From Geobacter sp. (GTDB lineage: Bacteria > Desulfobacterota > Desulfuromonadia > Geobacterales > Pseudopelobacteraceae): a DNA stretch of 64,000 nt. Of this stretch, positions 41,562 through 50,630 are shown piece after piece; the stretch's first letter is position 1; each line of letters begins with the position of its first letter. The notes below the pieces were generated by a model, which saw nothing but the letters and a program-made list of their open reading frames with translations, made no database searches and had not been told where the DNA came from. The DNA is taken from assembly GCA_003574895.1 (NCBI GenBank), contig PJFB01000001.1, positions 1 to 64,000 of the forward strand. The letters run 5' to 3'. Both the position numbers and the translations under genes were made by a program.

Positions 41562-43133
41562 CTATCTTACCGCTATCCTCTCAGAGATGAACTTGCCGCT
41601 CACCACGAGCAGCGGGCCGTTGATGGTGGTCACAGTACCGTTGTTCTGGAAACTTGCATCGTTGCCGCCTCTGATGGTTATGATTTTCCCCTGGTTGAAC
41701 GTCAGGCTTTCCGGGAATTCAATCCCCCAGGCATCGATGGTGTTCGGCGAAGCCACGTCAACACAGGCAGCGGTCAGGGTCGGGTAGTAGGAATACCCCG
41801 ATAGCCCGGCCCGTACCGGATACGCCACAGTACTGGATGCAACGGCATTGTTGTTGGTGGGGTTGGGGTCAACGGTCTGTGCAGTGGCAGTGACGACATT
41901 GGTGATGATACTGTTGTTGGCCGCCCCGGCTCCGACTTGGACCGAAACCAGGAAGATGGCTGATTCGCCCGACGCGACCGCAGACTTGGTACAGGATATG
42001 GTCCCGGCGCCGCCTACGGCCGGTGTGCTGATATTCCAGCCGCTGCCGCCTCCCATGGAGATCGACGTAAAGAGCGTATTGGGCGGGAGCGTGTCGGATA
42101 TGCTTACATTCTGGGCGTCATTTGGCCCATTGTTGGTCAGGGTGATGGTATAGGTCAGGGAGTTCAGCGGCACGGCAATTGTCGGGACGGCATTGGCAAT
42201 GGCCAGGTCAGCTGCTGTTGCCACGTTGACCGTGGCAGATGCGCTGTTTCCGGTCCCGCCGTTTGCCGAGGTCACGGTAACGCTGTTGTCCTTTTGACCG
42301 GCAGTTGTCCCCTGTACTGCCACTGACACGGTGCAGGAGGCGGCTGGTGCCAGGTCGGCGCCGGCCAGGGTTACTGCCGACGAACCGGCAGGTGCAGTAA
42401 TTGTTCCGCCGCAGTTGCTGCTCAGGTTGGGGACCGGTGCGACGATCAGCCCCTCCGGCAGGTTGTCGGTGAAGGCGACGCCGCTCAGTGTCGCTGCAGT
42501 GTTAGGATTTTCGACAGTAAAGGTCAGTGATGTGGTCCCGTCCAGCGGGATGTCGGCTGCGCCGAAGGCCGTGGCTATTGCCGGGGGCCAATGGACTTCG
42601 TTGCCGATGGTGATGGTGGCGAAGTCCAGATTCAAAACCTTGTTCATGGTGATATCGAACTGCAGTTGGGTGACGCTGGTGAAATCGCTCAGGTTGGCGC
42701 CTAGATCGGACAGTTTGAAGGTGCTAGAATTTCCGGGAACCACGGTTACGCTCACAGGAGTCCCAACGCTTCTGGTTGCCGTAATCTTGAGGCTTGTAAT
42801 GTTGTCGGGGCCTGGATCAACGATAAATCCCATGTCGTTCAGATCGAATGAGCGCAGATTTACGCCGTCAGCCTTGATGATGATGCCGGTGACCGTTGGG
42901 TCGCCGCTGGTGTAATAGATGGCGGTCAGGTGCGAGGGATCGTTTATAAACGAGCTGCTGACAAGGTAGCGGTTTCCCTGGGGTTTGAAGCCGTTGCTGG
43001 CAGCGCCGAGGCTGGCGAAGTCGTAGGTGCTGGCGGCAAAGACAGCAGTTTGCCCAAAGAGTGCCAGGCAGCCCGCAATGGTTACCGCCCGTATCAGTTT
43101 CCTGAAGTTGGTCCACTGATCGATCATGCTCAT
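41562..43133 (-). CDS. DUF11-repeat exported surface protein
   Basis: A 523-aa exported protein. The signal segment is about residues 13-35 (VTIAGCLALFGQTAVFAAS). After a beta-rich domain (about 36-175), two DUF11-like Ig domains follow (SLTFTVENPNTAATLSGVAF at about 205 and LTYTITLTNNGPNDAQNVSI at about 325), each with the typical conserved Asn-Gly and Leu-Pro (FTDNLPEGL, ISDTLPPNT). The C-terminus has a further beta domain and no membrane anchor. It lies 106 bp downstream of a PEP-CTERM gene and may share its sigma-54 promoter. Confidence 0.83.
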   Translation of the reverse strand: MSMIDQWTNFRKLIRAVTIAGCLALFGQTAVFAASTYDFASLGAASNGFKPQGNRYLVSSSFINDPSHLTAIYYTSGDPTVTGIIIKADGVNLRSFDLNDMGFIVDPGPDNITSLKITATRSVGTPVSVTVVPGNSSTFKLSDLGANLSDFTSVTQLQFDITMNKVLNLDFATITIGNEVHWPPAIATAFGAADIPLDGTTSLTFTVENPNTAATLSGVAFTDNLPEGLIVAPVPNLSSNCGGTITAPAGSSAVTLAGADLAPAASCTVSVAVQGTTAGQKDNSVTVTSANGGTGNSASATVNVATAADLAIANAVPTIAVPLNSLTYTITLTNNGPNDAQNVSISDTLPPNTLFTSISMGGGSGWNISTPAVGGAGTISCTKSAVASGESAIFLVSVQVGAGAANNSIITNVVTATAQTVDPNPTNNNAVASSTVAYPVRAGLSGYSYYPTLTAACVDVASPNTIDAWGIEFPESLTFNQGKIITIRGGNDASFQNNGTVTTINGPLLVVSGKFISERIAVR

Positions 43134-43163
43134 ATGTTCACGCCCCTTGATCCACGTGCTAAG

Positions 43164-43201
43164 ACAAACCTGCTCCCAACAGATGTCGAGAACAGGTTTG
43201 T
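43164..43201. promoter_or_regulatory. stem-loop between PEP-CTERM and DUF11 genes
   Basis: ACAAACCTG (43164-43172) and CAGGTTTGT (43193-43201) form a perfect 9-bp inverted repeat in the 106-bp gap. No U-tract follows, so it is more likely an operator, a processing site or an mRNA stabiliser than a terminator. Confidence 0.45.
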
Positions 43202-43239
43202 AGTGTCACGGCCAATTGTGAACTTGTTTTGCTGGCTGG

Positions 43240-43743
43240 TCAAGCTGTTGCTCTGCGGCGAGAGAGTATTGCAAGGGCAACAAAGCCAATTCCCAAAAGG
43301 GCCAGGGTGGCGGGTTCGGGTACCGGCATTGCGTCGCTGGCCTCAAGTGTCGATTTATTGAAGGAGAAACCACCTGCGATACTTGTGATGGTTACATCAA
43401 GTATGCCATCCTGGCGAAATGACATGAGACCCAACAGGGAAATATCCAATAAATTGTCATCATAATTGAAATGATACGTTCCTGCATCAAAATCGAAATC
43501 AGTGATTTTGGCCTTGGCTTTATATATGCCATTGTCAATATCAATGGTGAGCGTCGCCGAATTCACCACGTCAAAACCTTTGATAAACCCATTAGTTGAC
43601 AAATCATGGGTGATGCTTGTCGATTCACCGGCGTTTAAAAAAATATCCGCCGGATCCTGGATGTTTGTCCAGGTGGTGGCAGAAGCAACTCCGGTAATTG
43701 CCCAGAAAGCAACCATAATAATAGTTGATATAATGTTTCGCAT
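43240..43743 (-). CDS. PEP-CTERM sorting domain protein
   Basis: A 167-aa exported protein. Signal peptide ends VASATTW (about 22), the passenger is beta-rich (GFDVVNSATLTIDIDNG, KAKITDFDFDAG), and the C-terminus carries the sorting signal VPEPATLALLGIGFVALAIL followed by SRRRATA. It would be handled by an exosortase encoded elsewhere. The passenger belongs to no family I recognise. It has its own sigma-54-type promoter at 43796-43811. Confidence 0.9.
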   Translation of the reverse strand: MRNIISTIIMVAFWAITGVASATTWTNIQDPADIFLNAGESTSITHDLSTNGFIKGFDVVNSATLTIDIDNGIYKAKAKITDFDFDAGTYHFNYDDNLLDISLLGLMSFRQDGILDVTITSIAGGFSFNKSTLEASDAMPVPEPATLALLGIGFVALAILSRRRATA

Positions 43744-43795
43744 GGGCTTATCTCCGCTAGTAATAGTATTTGCTGTTTTACGTTAAATAACGTAC

Positions 43796-43811
43796 AGCAT
43801 TTACTGTGCCA
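43796..43811 (-). promoter_or_regulatory. sigma-54-type promoter of the PEP-CTERM gene
   Basis: On the minus strand TGGCACAGTAAATGCT: TGGCAC is perfect at -24 and TGC sits at -12 with GG-N10-GC spacing. Transcription would begin near 43784, about 40 bp before the ATG at 43743. Confidence 0.65.
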
Positions 43812-44080
43812 AAGTATAAACTACTGATTTTGCTGGTTACTAGGTGAGGGGGTAGTGGTAAAATAGAGCAGTGTAAAGAATTCCGGCAGCAGATTGCCCT
43901 TGCTTTGGATGTCAATTGTCGTGTTTTGAGAGCTGTTCAGGAGGGTAGGGCAATAGCTACGGATAATCAGCGAGGTTTGTCACATGGGCTGTATGGCGAG
44001 GCGGGTATCCGTGAAACACATGTCGTTCACGGTCAAGCGCGCACCAAGAGTTGTGGGTTGGCCTTGGTGTGGATGCCGGC
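43812..44080. other. intergenic region without a recognised gene
   Basis: Together with the promoter stretch 43744-43811 this gap is 337 bp. The left part is AT-rich and may hold an activator-binding site for the sigma-54 promoter. I see no clear terminator for the HD-GYP gene and no coding frame with a ribosome-binding site. Confidence 0.5.
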
Positions 44081-45127
44081 TTACATGAACCGTTTCCCGG
44101 CGCACTCTTCCCACTGGCCGCGGGAGATAGACAGGAAGATGTCCGCGATTTCAGGGTCGAATTGGGAGCCGCGGTATTTTTTGACTTCGCTGTGGACGGC
44201 TTCGAAGGGGAGGGCATGTCGATAGGGACGATCCGAGGTCATGGCGTCCAGGGTGTCCACCAGTCCGAAGATACGGGAGCCGATGGGAATCTGGTCCCCT
44301 TTGAGCCTGTTGGGATAGCCTTCGCCGTCGTAGCGTTCGTGGTGGGTTAGGATGATTTCGGCCGGGCCTTTGAGAAAGCTGATCTCGGACATGATGTCAT
44401 AGCCGATCTGGGGATGGCGGTGCATTTCCAGCCACTCATGCTCATTCAGCTTGCTCGGTTTGAGCAGGATGTTGTCGGTGATGCCGATCTTGCCGATATC
44501 GTGCAGTAACGCGCCCTTGGCCAACTGTTCCAGGTCCTTGCCCTTGATGCCGATCCTGCCGGCCATGAAGGTCGAATAGTTCATCACCCGCTCGGAATGG
44601 GAACCGACCTCTTTTTCGCGGGCGTCAAGGGCCTTGACCAGTGCCGTGAGGGTGCTGTCGTAAGCCGTGTGCAGTTCACTCATGGTCCGGCGAAGTTGCT
44701 CGGTCTGTTGCATGACCTTGAATTCCAGGCTTACCTGATAGTTCTTCTTTTCTATGGCAAGGCTGCGCTTCATGATCAGGTTTCTGACGGTCAGGATAAC
44801 CCTGCTGATGCCGAACGGTTTGGTGATATAATCATCAGCCCCGAGATGGATGCATTCCATGGCGGTATTCATGTCGGAGAGGCCGGTGATCATAAGGACG
44901 GCGATCTCGGGATCGACCTGTTTGAGGTCTCTGAGAAGTTCGACGCCGCTTCTCCCGGGCATCATGATGTCCGAAATCACCAGATCGACCCTGTGTTCGC
45001 TCAACATGGCAAAGGCTTCATCTACGTTTGCTGCCTGAAGGCAGACGTAATCCTCCTGGTTTAGGGCAGAAGAGAGCAGGTCTCGGATCATTTCCTCGTC
45101 ATCAACTATAAGGATGTGTTCATTCAT
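44081..45127 (-). CDS. response regulator with HD-GYP c-di-GMP phosphodiesterase domain
   Basis: A 348-aa two-domain protein. The ATG at 45127 follows GGAGATACGC; a 40-residue longer frame has no site. The receiver (1-120) has the phosphorylation Asp in LVISDIMMPG (about 53) and Lys in YITKPFG; a coiled linker leads to the HD-GYP domain (about 170-340). Catalytic motifs are complete: HDIGKIGI, HPQIGYDIM, LTHHERYDGEGYPNRLKGDQ and LDAMTSDRPYR. HD-GYP domains degrade cyclic di-GMP. The likely role is phosphorylation-controlled lowering of c-di-GMP. Confidence 0.93.
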   Translation of the reverse strand: MNEHILIVDDEEMIRDLLSSALNQEDYVCLQAANVDEAFAMLSEHRVDLVISDIMMPGRSGVELLRDLKQVDPEIAVLMITGLSDMNTAMECIHLGADDYITKPFGISRVILTVRNLIMKRSLAIEKKNYQVSLEFKVMQQTEQLRRTMSELHTAYDSTLTALVKALDAREKEVGSHSERVMNYSTFMAGRIGIKGKDLEQLAKGALLHDIGKIGITDNILLKPSKLNEHEWLEMHRHPQIGYDIMSEISFLKGPAEIILTHHERYDGEGYPNRLKGDQIPIGSRIFGLVDTLDAMTSDRPYRHALPFEAVHSEVKKYRGSQFDPEIADIFLSISRGQWEECAGKRFM

Positions 45128-45457
45128 GCGTATCTCCGTGGAATCAGACCCCATCCCCTGCCGGAAGCAATTGATAACCGGGTGCGGAGGTTGAGTGGTT
45201 TCATGACTATATGCAAGCCGGTATTCTTGATTGCTGTGACAAGGCACTTCTCTTCGCTGCCAATCCTAAAGTCTACCTGTTTCATCCCGCTGTGCAAACA
45301 TGCAGTCGAAATAATTGGAATCTACCACTCAATAAGCCGGTTTTCAAGAAACATATATATATGATATACATTTAATGGCTGAAATAGGCAACGAAAGGCA
45401 CGGGAGCTTTTATTCACCGCGCGGAATCACCGAATCCCGATCTCTTCCGGAGGCATA
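45128..45457. other. intergenic region without a recognised gene
   Basis: A 330-bp divergent gap between the HD-GYP regulator and the 45458 gene. It holds an AT-rich tract with ATATATATATG near 45350-45365, plausible for promoters, but no -35/-10 pair or sigma-54 site could be chosen with confidence. No coding frame with a ribosome-binding site is apparent. Confidence 0.5.
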
Positions 45458-46615
45458 ATGTTTAAACATTTTTTCCTGGTTTTTGCGGTAATTTGCCTGT
45501 TTGCGACGCCGGCCCGGACAGCCGTGACAAGTCAGCCCGTTTTTACCCAGAAAGATCTTGCCAGGATGATAGTGGATCAATTCGGCTGGGCCGCCGGTTT
45601 GCCCAAGGAACCTGCCGACAGGGATTACCTGGTCATACTGAATGGCCGCAGGACCTTCCACTATGAAGCGGAAGCCACCTATAACCGTAAAACCGACAGA
45701 GTGACCGTGCCCGAATACAATCTTTACGGGCAGTTCACCGGCAAGGGCTGGCTGCTTGGGGTTTCCGAAAAAACAGCTGTTAATTTTTCGGCTTTTCTTC
45801 CTATTGGCGGAGAGTACACGCTGAAAGCGGTCATCAAGGGAAACGGCTTTGTCTGGAAGTTTGGTGACCAGGAGTTCCGGGCCAGCTCGGCTTCAGGTGA
45901 TTTCAAAGAGGTCTTGATCGGCAAGGTAAAGGTTACGCCGGGAATATTCCAGTTTCATGTAATCATGCCGCCCGAGGGGGCCATTGATTCATACACCCTT
46001 GTCGCCCCGGATTATGCCCCGCTGCAACCCCTGGTCGGCTGGCGGTTTCGCGAACCTCTGACCGCGGGGTGCCTGGCTGAGGTGGCGGTGTCAATGATGA
46101 ACCTTTATGACCGCCTGCCCGAGTCCACGACAAATGTCCCAGCCCGGCTCGCTGCCGTGGACGCGGCGCTTCCCAACCGGGATGCGTCAGCGACCGACAT
46201 CAACTATCTCGGTTCATTCAGGTCCCGTGCCTGGTTGCGGACCGATTTCCGGGGTGCCGCGATTCAGATACCGGTCAAGGCGGCAGAGGCGGGTTACTAT
46301 GGTATTACTGCCAACGTGATGGGACAAAGGATCGAAGGGGATGTCAATGGCTACGATTTTTCCGTGACGGGCAAACCATATCTTGCCATGACCAGTCTTG
46401 GTCTATATCGTCTCGAGTCAGGCGAGAACATGCTGACGTTAAGACTCCCGCCCCAAGGGGGCGTAGATTTTATTCAGTTTACACACAAAGACTCTTCACC
46501 GGCCGCATTCATGAAGCTGGCCGGGATGAGCGGCGACCCCGGCCGTCTGCCCGGCGCGGACGAGGTTAAGGGGATTCTCAAGGCCATTTACCAGAAATAT
46601 CCGGTCAGAAAGTAA
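45458..46615 (+). CDS. secreted protein of unknown function
   Basis: A 385-aa exported protein with a good ribosome-binding site (CCGGAGGC) and a signal peptide ending TPARTAV (about 22). The middle is beta-rich, with GGEYTLKAVIKGNGFVWKFG (about 115-134) and GYYGITANVMGQRIEGDVNG (about 290-309), suggesting two carbohydrate-binding-like jelly rolls. A helical end follows. The spacing to comEC is 4 bp, so the two share a transcript. No family was recognised. Confidence 0.72.
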   Translation: MFKHFFLVFAVICLFATPARTAVTSQPVFTQKDLARMIVDQFGWAAGLPKEPADRDYLVILNGRRTFHYEAEATYNRKTDRVTVPEYNLYGQFTGKGWLLGVSEKTAVNFSAFLPIGGEYTLKAVIKGNGFVWKFGDQEFRASSASGDFKEVLIGKVKVTPGIFQFHVIMPPEGAIDSYTLVAPDYAPLQPLVGWRFREPLTAGCLAEVAVSMMNLYDRLPESTTNVPARLAAVDAALPNRDASATDINYLGSFRSRAWLRTDFRGAAIQIPVKAAEAGYYGITANVMGQRIEGDVNGYDFSVTGKPYLAMTSLGLYRLESGENMLTLRLPPQGGVDFIQFTHKDSSPAAFMKLAGMSGDPGRLPGADEVKGILKAIYQKYPVRK

Positions 46616-46619
46616 AACG

Positions 46620-49025
46620 ATGCTACGGCAGCGGCCACTGCTGATCCCATTTCTGGCGCTGGCCGCTGGCCTGACCGTTGCGGATGTTACCTCATTTCTG
46701 CTTCCCCTGCCCGTAGTGGCGGCTGTCCTGTTCTGTCTGGCGCTGTCCGCCTTCATCCGGAACCGTTTGCCGCTGGATCTGTTCACTTTCCTGTTCTTTT
46801 TCCTCTGGGGCCTTTACGCCTTGACCCCCTGGAAGTCTCCTCCGTTGCCTGCGGGCGAAATCAGCCGATATGCCGGCCCGGAAGCCTTAATCGTCGAGGG
46901 GATTGTGGCATCGCGACCAAGCACCACTCCGACCGGCAGCAGTTTTGTCATGGATGTGGAGAGCGTGCTGAGGGAGCGTTCGGCCGCCCCTTCCTGCGGT
47001 AACCTGATGATATTCGTGCCTGCCGGAGAGGCCGCCTTGGCTCGAGGCGACCGGGTCAGGTTGGCAACCCGCATAGTGGTCCCGCAAAAACTCGGTTTGC
47101 CGGGCGAATTCGATTATCCCCGCTATCTGTCGTATCAGGGAATCTCGGCCATTGGCAGGGTTGCTTCTGCCGACGAGATCGTGCTCATGCGAGGGGCTGC
47201 CGAGGATTCCCTGCTGCGCAGGATCGACCTGGTGGCAAAACGTCTCGGTGATTTCATCCGGACCGCGGTCCCGGATGGGGATGTATCCTCGGTGCTGACG
47301 GCCTTGCTGCTGGGCGACATGAAGCAAATCCCCAAGTCTTTGAACCAGGCCTACACCAATGCCGGCGTAAACCATATTCTGTCTATTTCAGGATTCCACG
47401 TCGGCATCATTGCCTACTTCATCGCAATGGTTGCGCTGTTCTGCGCCACCCGCTCGGAATTCCTGGCGCTCCGCTTCAACCTGCGCCGTTCCGTACTTCT
47501 CCTGGCGGTTCCGGTGATGGTTCTTTACCTGGTGCTGACCGGTACGGCTCCGGCCACGGCCCGCTCGGTCGTAATGCTGGTCACATTTGTCCTGGCCCTG
47601 TATATCGAACGGGAATCGGACCCGGTCAATGCCCTGCTGATCTCCGCATTCCTGTTGGTCGCCATCAATCCCCCCAGCCTGTTCGAGATTTCCTTTCAGC
47701 TTTCCTTCCTGGCGTTATGGGGGATCGTAATTGCCGTTCCAGCGGTGACAGAGCGCATCAAGAGCTTGGAAAAGCCATGGCAGCGCAACCTGATATCGTT
47801 TACTGCCGCATCGTGCGCCGCATCCATTGCCACTGCCGTGCCGGTGCTACTCTATTTCGACCAGGCTTCCCTGAACGGCATCCTTGCCAATTTCCTGATC
47901 GGGCCTTTGTTGGGTTACGGGGCCGTGTTGACAGGATTTTGCGCCTTGCCGTTCGTCTATATTTATGCCCCGCTGGCCAACTCCTTGCTCTGGCTGGCCG
48001 GCAAGCTGACTGCCATTGCCAATGCCCTGGTCATGGTGCTGGCTAAATTACCTCTGTTGCACTACCACGGTATTGGTCGCCTGGACCTGCTGGTGTTGGT
48101 GGCAGTCATGTTCGCCCTGACCTTCATCCGCTCTCGACGGATCAATATTGCCTTGTGTGCGATTTTACCGCTGGCCGCAGTCATCGCCCATATTGCCGCG
48201 CCGTCCCGGGAGGATGGCCGCCTGCATATCACCATGCTGAGCGTGGGGCAGGGCGAATCGCTCCTGTTGCGACTGCCCGACGGCACCACCATGCTGGTCG
48301 ATGGCGGCGGCTACCTGCATGAAAACGGCAACGATTTTGGCGAACGCACCCTGGCGCCGGCCCTGTTCAAGCTGGGGGTGAAACGGATCGATCGCATGGT
48401 GCTCACCCACAGTCATCCCGACCATGTGGGGGGCCTGCCCTATGTGGCCCGCACGTTCCCGGTCGGCGAGTTTTGGGAGGCTGCGCCGGGTGGCGTGGGG
48501 GACCAGTATGACCAGCTCCGCGCCATCCTGGACGATAAAAAGGTGCCGAGACGGCTGCTGGCTGCCGGCGATGTGCTCAAACCCGGAGGTAATGTTGCCC
48601 TGGAGGTGCTCTGGCCCTTGCCGCCCGGTGCCGGCCCGACACGCGCAACCGATGAGGCCGCCCTCAATGACGAGTCCCTGGTTTTCCGGCTAGAGTACGG
48701 CAAGTTTGCCATGCTGTTCACAGCCGATGCCGGAGCAATTGTCGAGGAACGGTTGCTTGCGGACGGCGCCGATATCGCTGCCGCGGTTTTAAAGATTGGG
48801 CATCACGGCAGCCGTTACGCTACATCCGGGGCTTTTCTCGATCAGGTGTCGCCACGGGCGGCCCTGATTTCGGTCGGCAGCAACAACTTCGGGCTCCCCT
48901 CCGCCGCTACCCTCGGGCTCCTGCGCAGGCACGGGTTGACGACTTACCGCACCGACCGAGATGGCACCATAGAAGTGGTCAGCGACGGTTCAACTTGGAG
49001 TATGCTTACCCCTTGGCGGCCCTGA
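46620..49025 (+). CDS. comEC: ComEC/Rec2 DNA uptake channel protein
   Basis: An 801-aa membrane protein: an N-terminal DUF4131 region (about 25-175), the competence domain with many spans (about 215-520, HILSISGFHVGIIAYF and APATARSVVML), and a C-terminal metallo-beta-lactamase domain (about 530-795; MLSVGQGES, THSHPDHVGG, KIGHHGSRYATS). ComEC carries single-stranded DNA across the inner membrane in natural transformation, and the lactamase-like domain may degrade the non-transported strand. Full length. An intact comEC near a chromosomal integron is a plausible route for cassette uptake, but this is an inference. Confidence 0.93.
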   Translation: MLRQRPLLIPFLALAAGLTVADVTSFLLPLPVVAAVLFCLALSAFIRNRLPLDLFTFLFFFLWGLYALTPWKSPPLPAGEISRYAGPEALIVEGIVASRPSTTPTGSSFVMDVESVLRERSAAPSCGNLMIFVPAGEAALARGDRVRLATRIVVPQKLGLPGEFDYPRYLSYQGISAIGRVASADEIVLMRGAAEDSLLRRIDLVAKRLGDFIRTAVPDGDVSSVLTALLLGDMKQIPKSLNQAYTNAGVNHILSISGFHVGIIAYFIAMVALFCATRSEFLALRFNLRRSVLLLAVPVMVLYLVLTGTAPATARSVVMLVTFVLALYIERESDPVNALLISAFLLVAINPPSLFEISFQLSFLALWGIVIAVPAVTERIKSLEKPWQRNLISFTAASCAASIATAVPVLLYFDQASLNGILANFLIGPLLGYGAVLTGFCALPFVYIYAPLANSLLWLAGKLTAIANALVMVLAKLPLLHYHGIGRLDLLVLVAVMFALTFIRSRRINIALCAILPLAAVIAHIAAPSREDGRLHITMLSVGQGESLLLRLPDGTTMLVDGGGYLHENGNDFGERTLAPALFKLGVKRIDRMVLTHSHPDHVGGLPYVARTFPVGEFWEAAPGGVGDQYDQLRAILDDKKVPRRLLAAGDVLKPGGNVALEVLWPLPPGAGPTRATDEAALNDESLVFRLEYGKFAMLFTADAGAIVEERLLADGADIAAAVLKIGHHGSRYATSGAFLDQVSPRAALISVGSNNFGLPSAATLGLLRRHGLTTYRTDRDGTIEVVSDGSTWSMLTPWRP

Positions 49026-49128
49026 GCGCAAAAATCGGAACGGCATGGGTAAAGTCTGTTTGACACGGCTTGCACCCATGGGGTAATAATTAACAGCGCA
49101 ATTATCACTGATTAGGCACGAGTGTTAA

Positions 49129-50514
49129 ATGGAAAAGATCCTGATCGTCGAAGATGACCGTTTTTTCCGGGAAATGTTCTCCTATCTGCTCAACGGCGAG
49201 GGATATGAGGTGGATTGCGCCAGCTGTGGCGGCGAAGGGCTGAAGATGCTGTCCGAGCAGCATTACGGCCTTGTGATCACGGACATCTTGATGCCGGACA
49301 TCAGCGGATTGGAAATTTTGTCCCATGTCCGCGAGTCCGATCCGACCATTGACGTTATCATGGTCACCGGCAACGCCAACATGGAATCCGCCATTTTCGC
49401 CCTAAAACATGGTGCCCGCGATTATTTGATCAAACCGGTAAATCCCGATGAATTCCGCCATTCGGTAAGACTTTGCCTGGAGCAGCGCCGTCTGCTCGAC
49501 GAAAACCAAGAGCTCAAAAACATGGTCAACCTGTTCCAGTCCAGCCAGATGATCGCCGGCTGCCTGGAGCTTGACCGGGTATATCATCTGCTGGTGGATG
49601 CGGTTGCGCGGGAAATCGGCGTCAGCCGCGGCATTGGCCTGTTCCTGGCCGACGGCAAGCTCGATATCAAAGAGGTCAAGGGGTTGACGACCAGCGTTGC
49701 CGTAAGTTGCCGGGATGCCTTGTTGTCGGGCATTTCAAAACATTTGTCCCGTAACCATCTCATGACAATGATGCACTTCAACGATCCCATGCCTGGCGGG
49801 GAGCGGATCAGCGATACCGGCATCAAGGAAGCCTGTCTGATTTTCGTGCGCAGCAAGGGTGTGTTGCAGGGGGTCGTTGCCGTGTTCAACGATCCTGGGG
49901 CAAGCCTGCCCGACTTCCAGGCAAAGAAAAAGAACATTCTCTTTTTGCTGGAGCAATCCGCGCGGGCCTTTGAAAATGCTGATACCTATTCCCAGGCCAA
50001 GGACATGTTGTTCATAGACGACCTCTCCGGTCTGTTCAACCACCGTTATCTGGAGGTGGCATTGGAGCGTGAACTGAAGCGGGCCGAGCGTTACGCCTCC
50101 CATCTTGCCGTCATATTCCTGGATATAGACGCCTTCAAGCAGATCAACGATACCTACGGCCATCTGGTGGGCAGTCGGGTCCTCAAGGAGATGGGGGCGT
50201 TGCTGCTGAAATCGGTCCGCGAGGTAGATGTGGTCATCCGCTATGGCGGTGACGAATATACGATCATCCTGGTGGAGACCGGGTGCGAAATTGCCGGGAC
50301 AGTTGCCGAACGTATCCGCAAACTGGTCGAGTCCCATGTGTTCCTGGGCTCGGAGGGATACAACATCAGATTGACCTGCAGCATCGGGTTCTCCTGCTGC
50401 CCGGAGGATACAATGTCCAAGCAGGAACTGCTGGAAATGGCCGACAAAGCCATGTATGTGGGCAAAGCCAGCGGCAAGAACAGCGTCAGGCGCTTCAAGA
50501 TAACCGACCATTAG
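49129..50514 (+). CDS. response regulator with GAF-like and GGDEF domains
   Basis: A 461-aa protein: receiver (1-120; Asp in LVITDILMPD, about 51), a helical linker, a GAF-like region (about 140-270) and a GGDEF domain (about 295-455). The active-site motif reads GGDEY (RYGGDEYTIIL) rather than GGDEF or GGEEF; the preceding LDIDAFKQINDTYGH is intact. Substitution of the last residue may lower diguanylate cyclase activity, but is not proof of loss. It stands alone between comEC and hisS and would be phosphorylated by a distant kinase. Confidence 0.88.
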   Translation: MEKILIVEDDRFFREMFSYLLNGEGYEVDCASCGGEGLKMLSEQHYGLVITDILMPDISGLEILSHVRESDPTIDVIMVTGNANMESAIFALKHGARDYLIKPVNPDEFRHSVRLCLEQRRLLDENQELKNMVNLFQSSQMIAGCLELDRVYHLLVDAVAREIGVSRGIGLFLADGKLDIKEVKGLTTSVAVSCRDALLSGISKHLSRNHLMTMMHFNDPMPGGERISDTGIKEACLIFVRSKGVLQGVVAVFNDPGASLPDFQAKKKNILFLLEQSARAFENADTYSQAKDMLFIDDLSGLFNHRYLEVALERELKRAERYASHLAVIFLDIDAFKQINDTYGHLVGSRVLKEMGALLLKSVREVDVVIRYGGDEYTIILVETGCEIAGTVAERIRKLVESHVFLGSEGYNIRLTCSIGFSCCPEDTMSKQELLEMADKAMYVGKASGKNSVRRFKITDH

Positions 50515-50630
50515 GGCAGAAGCAGGGTTGGCTGCTTTGCTGTAACTTATCGATGACGATTAAGATCAACAAAGGGCGAAGCGATACATGATTGCTTCGC
50601 CCCAACCATTTTTCAAGATACGAGGAGCAC

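Noticed and set aside
20247-43743. Exosortase or PrsK/PrsR genes accompanying the PEP-CTERM proteins
   Set aside because: None of the translated genes shows exosortase spans or a sigma-54 activator domain, so the sorting system must lie outside the window.
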